Below are positions 8,054 through 14,574 of a DNA stretch of 30,542 nt, piece by piece; within the stretch, counting starts at the first letter, position 1, and every line of letters starts with the position of its first letter. The DNA is taken from the NCBI GenBank assembly GCA_964433645.1, contig CAYSSK010000042.1, positions 1 to 30,542 of the forward strand. Reading direction: 5' to 3'. A model generated the notes under the pieces. That model was not told the DNA's origin. It did not search any database and worked only from the letters and a program-made list of their open reading frames with translations. The position numbers and the translations under genes were made by a program. The DNA comes from Desulfofustis sp964433645 (GTDB taxonomy: Bacteria > Desulfobacterota > Desulfobulbia > Desulfobulbales > Desulfocapsaceae).

Positions 8054-8074
8054 GATAAAGCTGACAACTTTATC
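8054..8074. promoter_or_regulatory. Perfect inverted repeat, candidate operator
   Basis: GATAAAG, seven bases, CTTTATC: perfect 7-bp arms in an AT-rich patch of a GC-rich region. TTGACG, resembling a -35 box, follows directly at 8075. It lies about 100 bp upstream of the CNBD-DUF4388 gene. It does not match the FNR or CRP consensus. Confidence 0.4.
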
Positions 8075-8118
8075 TTGACGAAGCCCTCCTATTGTTTCAA
8101 CATGAACCTGATAACCCG

Positions 8119-8146
8119 TTGACTTAGCATCATAATAGACTATGGT
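8119..8146 (+). promoter_or_regulatory. Candidate sigma-70 promoter of the CNBD-DUF4388 gene
   Basis: TTGACT (8119-8124), 16-bp spacer, TATGGT (8141-8146), about 30 bp before the chosen start at 8178. The -10 box is weak. It supports the later of two possible start codons, because a start at ATG 8142 would lie inside the -10 box. Confidence 0.35.
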
Positions 8147-8177
8147 TCCGGATGATCAGGGACCACGGGAGCAGGGC

Positions 8178-9233
8178 ATGAACAAAGCCGGCAGAACCTT
8201 TCGTGATGCGATCTTCATCGTCACCGAGGAACGCTCGTGCCCCGTCTATAACGCGGGTGAGGAGTTCAAGGTCGAACAATTCTGCCTGTCGCTCCCTTCT
8301 TTCAAGCCGGGTTGCCTCTACCTGGCCCAGGAAATCGCCCGCATTATTTCGTCCCGAAATTCCTTCGGCGGGTTACCAGGCAGGGGTGGGCAGAAATCAC
8401 AATTTACCTGCGGCGGCTGCGGCGGGGTGATCAGCTTCGAATTCAAAAAAGAACGTGATTTCGCCACGCTTCAAATGAAATTGCTCAATGAAACGGAAGA
8501 GCGGCGGCGGCGCCAGCATCTCGATCAGTTCTTCGGCGTGCTGCGAAATCTTGATATCTTCGAGCCACTCGACGACGACGCGCTGAGCGATCTGACCCTG
8601 CTGCTGGAACTCCGGACCATCCCGCTCGGCAAGGTGATCATCCGCAAAGACGATCCCGGCAGTTCTCTCTACATCGTACTGCAGGGCCAGGTAGCGGTCA
8701 TCGCCGACGACGGCTCGCGAATCGCCGAGATGGGCGAGGGCAAGATATTCGGCGAGATGAGCCTGCTTTCCGGGGAACCGGCGAGCAACTCGGTGTATAC
8801 CCTGGCCGCTACCCGGGTGGCAATGCTCAGTGCCAAGAATTTCAAGCATGTGCTGAAAAAATATCCGGTCCTGCAATTGTTTCTCTTCAAACTGCTGGTG
8901 GACCGGGCTCAATCAAAGAGCCTGCGAGCGGGACATATCGCTTCCGGCATGACCGGGGAGTTGGCGGACATTTCGGTTATCGACCTGTTCCGGCTGATCA
9001 ACTCCTCCCGCAAAACCGGGACCGTGGTACTCGGACTCGAGCAGGGAAAAGCAGCCGTTTATTTTCAAGAGGGCGAGATTGTCCACGCCCGCTTCCGCGA
9101 CGCCCGGAACAAGGAAGCCGTTTACGCCCTGCTTGATACGACAAATGGCCACTTCAGTTATACGAAAGGGATTCCGGAAGAGCTGGCGTCCCGCCCACCG
9201 CTCGGCATAGAGTTGCGATCAAAAAATCAGTAG
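8178..9233 (+). CDS. Cyclic-nucleotide-binding-domain protein with C-terminal DUF4388
   Basis: A 351-residue cytoplasmic protein, probably regulatory. Residues 1-100 hold a Cys-containing region with CPVYNAGEEF, FKPGCLYLAQEIA and a FTCGGCGG knuckle. A charged helix (NETEERRRRQHLDQFF) leads into a cNMP-binding domain (about 117-240) with GSSLYIVLQGQVAVI and GEGKIFGEMSLLSGEPASNS, where the family's phosphate-binding cassette lies. Residues 249-340 are a DUF4388 domain (MTGELADISVIDLFRLI, GEIVHARF). GGGAGCAGG precedes ATG 8178; ATG 8142 is an alternative. There is no HTH. Its last 7 bp overlap the end of the opposing regulator gene. The bound ligand is unknown. Confidence 0.88.
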   Translation: MNKAGRTFRDAIFIVTEERSCPVYNAGEEFKVEQFCLSLPSFKPGCLYLAQEIARIISSRNSFGGLPGRGGQKSQFTCGGCGGVISFEFKKERDFATLQMKLLNETEERRRRQHLDQFFGVLRNLDIFEPLDDDALSDLTLLLELRTIPLGKVIIRKDDPGSSLYIVLQGQVAVIADDGSRIAEMGEGKIFGEMSLLSGEPASNSVYTLAATRVAMLSAKNFKHVLKKYPVLQLFLFKLLVDRAQSKSLRAGHIASGMTGELADISVIDLFRLINSSRKTGTVVLGLEQGKAAVYFQEGEIVHARFRDARNKEAVYALLDTTNGHFSYTKGIPEELASRPPLGIELRSKNQ

Positions 9234-10714
9234 GTGACGTCGCGCCCGAAGGGAATCTGCAATTTGCGCATCCGCTTGCGCAGCGTCGAGGGGTTGATGC
9301 CCAGCAGGGCGGCGGCGCCGCGGGGGCCTGCCACCTTGCCGCCGGTCGCCCGCAGCGCCCGCCTGATATGATCGGCAACCAGACGATCCAGGTGGAACGA
9401 CTCGGCTGATTGGTCCTGCTGCGTTTCCTTCTCATCGCCGATGGGCAGCCGCAGCACGTCACCCGTCGTCAGCAGCAGCGCTCTCTGGACAACGACGCGC
9501 AACTCCCCGACATTGCCCGGCCAGTGATAGTCGAGACTGCGCTGCAGCGAAATCCGGTCGATGACCGGCAGCTGACGGTCGGCACTGCGGCAGGCCCGCT
9601 CCAGGAAATAGTGGAGCAGCCGCGGGATATCCTCCCGCCGCTCGCGCAGCGGCGGGACCTCCAGGATCACGGCCGGGGGCGCAGCGAGCAGCCCCGGTAG
9701 ACGCTCCGATCGTTCGTCACGGCGGTCATCAAGGATCAGACAGCGCACCGTGTGCTGGGCCCGGGAAGCAGCGCCGCCTTCGATAATACCGCGCAGCTGC
9801 TGCCGATGGGGGGCCGCCAAGGACTCGACGCCGCGCAGCGCCACCGTTCCCCCGACGGCCCGGGCAAACAGGCCGGAACCCGTGTCCGGCACCTGGCCAA
9901 TCACTGCCCCCGGACCGCCGAAGAGCGCCGCTTCACGCTGGCCTTCCGGGAGCAAGCGGCACTGGCATTCCAGAAACGGCCGACGCTGACGTGCCGACAA
10001 AAAGTGAATGGTCCTGGCCAAAAAACCTTTGCCGACTCCCGGTTCACCTCGGATCAGCAGCGGATAATCACCACTGGCCGCCCGCCGGACCTCATTCATC
10101 ACCGGGCGCAAGCCCATATCCGCGCCGATCACTTCTCCACCGTTGTCTTCGAAACGAGAGCGGCACAGGTAATCGAGATCGGCCTCGAGGCGGCGATATC
10201 GGTCGCGCAGTCGATCGTGCTTCAGGCTGTGGCCCAAGCTGATCGCCAGCGGCAGTCGCAACGGTTTGCAGGCCCCGCCATGCTCGGCAGTAAACTCTTT
10301 TCCCGGTTCGGCCGCAACAAACACGAGAGAGAACATCGATTCATCGATAATCAACCGGATGACGATCAGCGACGCATCACCGGCGATCAGCCCGTGTTGC
10401 ACGAGCGGTTTGGCCGCAGCCGACAGCGAGGCTCGTCGGACCAGCTGAATCGGCGTCCCGATGGTTTGCACCGCTTTGACGATGTCCTGTGTGTCACCCA
10501 GTTCACGCTCGTCACGTCGACCACCATTGCGATCGGCCAGGCCGCTCAAACGTACCACCGCGCTTTCGGGATGCACGCAGTACAAAGCTATCAGCGCAAC
10601 CGGACACGATGCGCTGAGCAGACCGCGGGTGCGCTGGAGCACTCCCTGAACCGTCGTCGCGCCGGCTAGCGTGGCCAAAGCCTTGCTGGAAAACGGATCG
10701 GAACCGGTAGCCAT
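9227..10714 (-). CDS. GAF / AAA+ / Fis-type transcriptional regulator, degenerate sigma-54 activator
   Basis: A 495-residue protein with the architecture of a sigma-54 enhancer-binding protein: an N-terminal GAF-like sensor (about 10-165), an AAA+ domain (about 195-430) and a C-terminal Fis-type HTH (about 446-485). Walker A is kept as GEPGVGKG (223-230), PPLRER is kept (354-359), and WPGNVREL reads WPGNVGEL. The GAFTGA loop that contacts sigma-54 is replaced by LFGGPGAVIG (264-273). Walker B reads GGTVALRGV instead of GGTLFLDEI, and the arginine-finger RxDLxYRL segment is not recognisable. It probably cannot hydrolyse ATP or activate sigma-54 in the classic way. GGAGGG precedes ATG 10714. 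Its target is unknown. Confidence 0.88.
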   Translation of the reverse strand: MATGSDPFSSKALATLAGATTVQGVLQRTRGLLSASCPVALIALYCVHPESAVVRLSGLADRNGGRRDERELGDTQDIVKAVQTIGTPIQLVRRASLSAAAKPLVQHGLIAGDASLIVIRLIIDESMFSLVFVAAEPGKEFTAEHGGACKPLRLPLAISLGHSLKHDRLRDRYRRLEADLDYLCRSRFEDNGGEVIGADMGLRPVMNEVRRAASGDYPLLIRGEPGVGKGFLARTIHFLSARQRRPFLECQCRLLPEGQREAALFGGPGAVIGQVPDTGSGLFARAVGGTVALRGVESLAAPHRQQLRGIIEGGAASRAQHTVRCLILDDRRDERSERLPGLLAAPPAVILEVPPLRERREDIPRLLHYFLERACRSADRQLPVIDRISLQRSLDYHWPGNVGELRVVVQRALLLTTGDVLRLPIGDEKETQQDQSAESFHLDRLVADHIRRALRATGGKVAGPRGAAALLGINPSTLRKRMRKLQIPFGRDVTY

Positions 10715-11049
10715 AGCCCTCCAAAACCAAAACTGTGCTTACGTGCACATGAGTACGATATTTCGGACCCGGGAACAAACCTAGCACAACAGCCGCCGGC
10801 TCGGCAATCAATTATGACCACATTTCAGCAATCTCCGCCGAAACGAACAGCCCGGCCAACGGCCGCATCGGCCATCCGGATTGTCGGCGCCGACGCCTGC
10901 CGGACCCGGCGCGTTCGGACAGGCAATACATCGCGCTATCGCTACACACCTGTTTCCCTCCAGGCGGAAGTGATGTATATTTCACCTGCATCGCCCCTTC
11001 CCGGCAGACGCTGCGTCTGGCGATTCTTTCTTTCATACCGGAAACAACC
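10715..11049. promoter_or_regulatory. Divergent intergenic region between the AAA+ regulator and lysR
   Basis: This 335-bp stretch has no supported gene. It must carry both divergent promoters. An imperfect palindrome, GTGA-N8-TCAC (10970-10985), lies about 65 bp before the LysR start. It is a reasonable place for LysR autoregulation or another regulator, but spacing and sequence do not match CRP (N6) or a strict T-N11-A box. Confidence 0.35.
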
Positions 11050-11940
11050 ATGGAAACACGCCATCTTCGGGTATTTGTCGCGGTCTACACCACGAGAAGC
11101 TTTACCAAGGCGGCGGAGCAGCTGTTTACCAGCCAGCCGACCGTCAGCGAACACATGCATAACCTCGAGGATCACCTCGGCTGCCGACTGTTCGATCGAC
11201 TCGGCCGCTCCATCTCGCCAACCCCCGAGGCGCAGATCCTCTTCCCGAAAGCAATGACCATCCTCGGCGAGTTCGACAAGCTCAAGGAAACCCTGGCCGC
11301 AGCAACCAACCAGGTGGCCGGCGACCTGCTCATCGGCGCCAGCACGATCCCCGGCGCCTACCTGCTGCCGCGGCAAGCCGCCGCTTTCAAACAGGTGTAT
11401 CCGGACGTATCGTTTGAGATCGTCGTCAACGATTCGGCCCACATCGTCAACGCGGTATCGGAGCAGCGCCTCTATCTCGGGGTCGTCGGCGCCAAAATCG
11501 CCAACGGCCGCCTCACCTACGCGGAGTTCGGCGGAGACGAGTTGGTCCTGGCGGCGCGAAAAGAACAGCGATTGCCCGCCGAGATCGATGCGCAGACCCT
11601 GACCGCCTATGATTTTCTGCTCCGGGAAGAGGGCTCGGGCACCGGCAGAAACGTCGATCACTTTCTCAGCCGGGCGGGGATTTCCCCGGCGCGGCTCAAG
11701 GTCAGGGCTCGACTTGGCTCATCCACCGCGATCAAGGAAGCCGTCAAGGCGGGTCTCGGGCTGGCGATCATCTCCCGAACGGCCATCCGCGACGAATTGC
11801 AGACCGGTGTTCTGACGGAGACGCGGATCGCCGGGCTGGAAATGCGCCGCTCTTTTTATATCGTCAACGCACCGAAGAGAACCATGCCCAACCACTACCA
11901 GGTTTTTCTCAACTACCTGAAAGAATCGGCAGCGGGTTGA
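11050..11940 (+). CDS. LysR-family regulator, selenium-metabolism-associated type
   Basis: A 296-residue LysR-type transcription factor. The N-terminal winged HTH (1-60) contains FVAVYTTRSFTKAAEQLF and TSQPTVSEHMHNLEDHLG. The rest is the periplasmic-binding-like effector domain of the CysB/CysR-like group (LLIGASTIPGAYLLP, FLLREEGSGTGRNVD, GSSTAIKEAVKAGLGLAIIS). From memory, the HTH resembles the LysR subgroup that co-occurs with selenium genes in anaerobes. The selD-yedF pair 6 kb away is consistent but not proof. The start at ATG 11050 gives the standard METRHLRVF opening. Upstream SD is weak (GGAAAC). Confidence 0.9.
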   Translation: METRHLRVFVAVYTTRSFTKAAEQLFTSQPTVSEHMHNLEDHLGCRLFDRLGRSISPTPEAQILFPKAMTILGEFDKLKETLAAATNQVAGDLLIGASTIPGAYLLPRQAAAFKQVYPDVSFEIVVNDSAHIVNAVSEQRLYLGVVGAKIANGRLTYAEFGGDELVLAARKEQRLPAEIDAQTLTAYDFLLREEGSGTGRNVDHFLSRAGISPARLKVRARLGSSTAIKEAVKAGLGLAIISRTAIRDELQTGVLTETRIAGLEMRRSFYIVNAPKRTMPNHYQVFLNYLKESAAG

Positions 11941-12212
11941 TCCGTGTTGTCTTATCCGGGCCCTTCCCGTATCCATCGAGACATCGTTCAGGAACCAATC
12001 CTTCCCTCCCGAAAAAGTTGCCGGATACACCCTCCCGGCCGCGACCGGCGGCGTGATCGACGCGGAAGCGGGACATTACGCTCCGGGGGCGGCAGTCGCG
12101 GCTGTTTTTTGCCGGCGGGCAACGGTGACAAAATCGCTCTTGACGGGTATGTTGCGATCTGCGGGGTTGCCTGTCGATCCCGAATAACCGTCATCTCTCT
12201 GCGAGGCCGGCC

Positions 12213-12623
12213 ATGGACCAATACAGCGAAGCCCATCTCTATACCGCCGCAATCAGGGTCATGCAGCATCTCAAACACGGCGCCCCGTCCATCGAGGACA
12301 TCTGCCGTCTGCTCGATGTCTCCGTCGAATCGGCGCTGGCCGTTTGCCGACGCCTGCAACGCCGGCAGATCGTCGAGTTGATCGACGATCCCTTTACCGT
12401 CAAAGTCGTCGTCGGCGATCACCTGGCCATCGAGTCCCTGCCCCGCAAGGCGAAAAATGAAGACGCTTTGACCAGGGAACTGGAGCAGTTCATGGCCAAG
12501 AAAAAAGAGATGAACAAGAAAGTCGAATCAATCCAGGCCGACATGGAAAAAAAGCGCCAGAGCCTGTTCAATGACATGGAGGAGCAGCTGAAGAAAAAGA
12601 TGGCCGACATGAAAAAAGGCTGA
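12213..12623 (+). CDS. Small HTH-like protein with C-terminal coiled coil
   Basis: A 136-residue cytoplasmic protein without a confident family name. Residues 10-60 (IRVMQHLKHG, IEDICRLLDVSVESALAVCRRL) look like a winged-helix fold, followed by a strand-like segment VELIDDPFTVKVVVGDHL. From about 80 to 136 it is a Lys/Glu/Met-rich coiled coil (MAKKKEMNKKVESIQ..., LKKKMADMKKG). A ribosome binding site GAGG lies 6 nt before ATG 12213. The protein may be a DNA-binding or scaffold factor. It ends 10 bp before the GspE relic on the other strand. Confidence 0.75.
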   Translation: MDQYSEAHLYTAAIRVMQHLKHGAPSIEDICRLLDVSVESALAVCRRLQRRQIVELIDDPFTVKVVVGDHLAIESLPRKAKNEDALTRELEQFMAKKKEMNKKVESIQADMEKKRQSLFNDMEEQLKKKMADMKKG

Positions 12624-12633
12624 CTCCGGCCGC

Positions 12634-12738
12634 TCACTGGGCCTGGGCCACCCGGAACACCTCTTCGATGGTGGTCACCCCGGCCAACACTTTGGCGGCG
12701 CCGTCCTGGAGCAACGTCGTCATCCCGCCGGCCATGCA
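12634..12738 (-). pseudogene. C-terminal remnant of GspE/PilB-type secretion ATPase
   Basis: The minus-strand frame ends with GMTTLLQDGAAKVLAGVTT followed by IEEVFRVAQAQ and a TGA at 12634-12636. This is the C-terminal tail of type II secretion/type IV pilus ATPases (canonical form GMxTLxxDGxxKVLxGxTTxEEVxRV). Only about 35 codons match; upstream of about 12738 the similarity stops abruptly and a GspB-like sequence begins on the other strand. An open frame continues to ATG 12918 but reads antisense of that segment. It is therefore a truncated relic with no ATPase core. Confidence 0.72.
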
Positions 12739-12740
12739 GG

Positions 12741-12940
12741 CGGCAATCCCGGATATCCGTTTCAGCGGCCACGTCTTTTCGCCGGTAGCGTCCCGACGCA
12801 TGATCATGGCGAACCAGACAGTCGTCCGGGAACAGGACCTACTCTCTCCGGAGGTCAGGCTCGAGGAAATCACCGAAACCGGCGTGCTCCTCAGCCACCG
12901 GGGCACCCGGTTCCGCATCGAGTTACTGCCGCCGCTCTGA
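12741..12940 (+). pseudogene. C-terminal remnant of GspB-type secretion protein
   Basis: The plus-strand frame reads IPDIRFSGHVFSPVASRRMI, then MANQTVVREQDLL, VRLEEITETGVLLSHRGTRF, and stops at 12938-12940. This matches the C-terminal GspB domain pattern: L(R/K)hsGhhhSpdpa.RhhhhNgxhhREGdxh...hhxIxxdGVhLxxxGxxFxh. The N-terminal membrane segment and linker are absent. It abuts the GspE tail back to back at about 12740. A short translated protein starting within the frame (for example ATG 12799) is possible, but the natural reading is a decayed gene. Confidence 0.68.
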
Positions 12941-13138
12941 CCGTCTTCTCCGATATTACCTCGTGCACCGGTAGCAATCGTCGCCTCCGGTACTGCTCGT
13001 AGACCAGAAAAAGTAAAGCCGGACTGACTCAGGCGTTGAAATTCATTTGCCTTCAGGTATTATTGCAGAACCGTTCTGTCCGAAAATCACCCATCAATCC
13101 GGTCTTATCGGACCTGCCTTGTCACATTATGGAGAGAA

Positions 13139-13834
13139 ATGACGATCATGCAAAACAAAGCAACCGTTATCGCACCGGCATTGACCTGTCTTCTGCTGAT
13201 CAGTGCACCACCTGTCAGTTCCGCCGGCGAAGCCCTCGGTGTCGCCGTGAAAGCCGGGACACTGGGCGTTGGTGCTGAAATCAGCTCTGCTCTTCTCCCC
13301 AACACCAGATTGCGCGGCGGCTTCAACTATCTGACGTACGAATTCGACTCAACCATTTCAGATATCGATTACGAATTCGAGCCAGAGTACAATTCGGTTT
13401 CGCTGGTGCTCGATGTTCATCCCTTCAATGGCGCATTTTTCATAAGCGGCGGGGCGTATTTCAACAACAATACCGTCGACGTCACCGGGTCCATTGATCG
13501 CGGCGTCGTTCCGGCAGATTACTCCCGGTATGCGTTTCTGGCTGATTTGGTGTCGATCAGCGGAGATGTCGAATTCAATCCCATCGCTCCTTATGCCGGC
13601 ATCGGCTGGCGGAGCAACAGCGATTCCTCAGGCTGGGGTTTTGCCGTCGAGTTCGGCGTTTTATACCAGGGTGCGCCCGATGTCAAAAACCTCAGGGTAA
13701 ATGCACCTATCGATGTCAGCGGCATCGACGATGTGCAACGATTCCTTGCCGAACAGGAAAAAGAAATCGAAGACGAACTGGACTGGTTTGAGTTCTACCC
13801 GGTCGCCTCGGCGATGCTTACCTATCACTTCTGA
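13139..13834 (+). CDS. Predicted outer-membrane beta-barrel protein
   Basis: A 231-residue exported protein. The N-terminus is a signal peptide (VIAPALTCLLLISAPPVSSA, cleavage near SAGEA). The mature part shows alternating amphipathic strands such as TRLRGGFNYLTYEF, YNSVSLVLDVHPF, AFFISGGAYFNNN, IAPYAGIGWRSN and GWGFAVEFGVLYQG. It ends in AMLTYHF, the aromatic C-terminal signature recognised by BamA. There are few cysteines and no catalytic motifs. GGAGAG precedes ATG 13139; ATG 13148 is an alternative. It stands alone, and its substrate or role is unknown. Confidence 0.8.
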   Translation: MTIMQNKATVIAPALTCLLLISAPPVSSAGEALGVAVKAGTLGVGAEISSALLPNTRLRGGFNYLTYEFDSTISDIDYEFEPEYNSVSLVLDVHPFNGAFFISGGAYFNNNTVDVTGSIDRGVVPADYSRYAFLADLVSISGDVEFNPIAPYAGIGWRSNSDSSGWGFAVEFGVLYQGAPDVKNLRVNAPIDVSGIDDVQRFLAEQEKEIEDELDWFEFYPVASAMLTYHF

Positions 13835-14035
13835 TAGCGGTCGATCACGGTCCGTCGAAACACAAACCAACAACAAGATCGTCGGCCTCGACCAAGACTT
13901 CCCGGTCGAAGCCGACTCGCTTAATCCCAGGGATTTTTGACCGACACCCGCCGATACCACTCGCTCAGGACACAGACAATAATCAGCGAGACAACGGGAA
14001 AACCGCCGTTCAATCGATTGCATCAGGAGGAACAG

Positions 14036-14146
14036 ATGATATCTCCTCCCGGCGAGGAGATTGCTGCAGCAACATATCAGGATAGTTCAGCAGGCACAAC
14101 GACTGATCCGGCTCCCCGTCGCCGATCTTTGCACCGGGTCGGCTGA
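14036..14146 (+). CDS. Candidate small ORF (36 aa) with strong SD
   Basis: AGGAGG at 14025-14030 stands 5 nt before ATG 14036, the ideal ribosome-binding arrangement. The frame reads MISPPGEEIAAATYQDS... to a TGA at 14144-14146. The peptide is hydrophilic, with no signal peptide or membrane span, and is not recognised. A perfect 8-bp hairpin covers its first codons and overlaps an anti-SD sequence, which argues for controlled translation if it is real. No codon-usage or conservation evidence is available. Confidence 0.35.
   Translation: MISPPGEEIAAATYQDSSAGTTTDPAPRRRSLHRVG
14041..14061. repeat. 8-bp perfect hairpin at the start of the small ORF
   Basis: ATCTCCTC (14041-14048), loop CCGGC, GAGGAGAT (14054-14061). 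The CCTCC within the 5' arm (14045-14049) can alternatively pair with GGAGG of the SD at 14026-14030, giving two mutually exclusive structures. It has no U-tract, so it is not a standard terminator. Confidence 0.55.
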
Positions 14147-14308
14147 ACCGGACGAGCCGCACAGGTAGAAAGCACGGCAAACGAAGCGATGGACCATCGA
14201 AGGTGAATAGTGTACATTGAGCGGATGCTTTTTGGCAGGAGATCGGCTGGATTGTTCGATAAATAACCGCGCGCAATGGCAGCGGCATCGGCAAAACCGG
14301 AGAGGTCA

Positions 14309-14433
14309 ATGATCAGAGACAAAAAAGTTGTTGTGTTGCCGGCCTATAATGCCATGCCGGAGAAACTCTTGTCAGGACTTATCACGAAATTCCCTTTGAC
14401 GTTGTCGACGATGTGCTTCTTGTCGATGACTGC
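14309..14433 (+). pseudogene. Glycosyltransferase family 2 N-terminal remnant, frameshifted
   Basis: The frame from ATG 14309 begins MIRDKKVVVLPAYNA, the classic GT2 N-terminus. After about 14355 the similarity moves to the next frame: ETLVRTYHEIPFDVVDD then VLLVDDC (to 14433), which is the second strand with the nucleotide-binding Asp-Asp. A one-base frameshift thus splits one domain. Beyond VDDC neither frame resembles the family, so most of the enzyme is gone. The two halves join in the order and spacing expected for dolichyl-phosphate-mannose-synthase-like GT2 enzymes. Confidence 0.72.
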
Positions 14434-14574
14434 AATTTCCAGGAAGCGAGTTCGATCAACTTTCAGCGCAGCGCCCGTTATGGACGGGGAGTCATCGCCA
14501 TTTCCCTGATCCATGTCTGCGCTGGCACCGGACTGTATCGGTCCACTCTCTATCGTTGAGCAGGTGACTCTCCC

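Larger units (their letters stand above)
13835..14308. other. Largely non-coding stretch
   Basis: Apart from the small frame at 14036-14146 and its hairpin, nothing convincing is seen here. Alternative frames on either strand lack SD sequences and family resemblance. The stretch sits between the beta-barrel gene and a glycosyltransferase remnant and may be degraded sequence. Confidence 0.5.

Noticed and set aside
12634..12918. 94-residue minus-strand gene starting at ATG 12918
   Set aside because: Only its last 35 codons resemble GspE; the rest is antisense of the GspB-like segment, so a truncated relic is the better call.
12941..13138. tRNA or other structured RNA in the gap before the beta-barrel gene
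   Set aside because: No cloverleaf with a T-loop GTTCRANNC and matching acceptor arms was seen here or in the other intergenic gaps.
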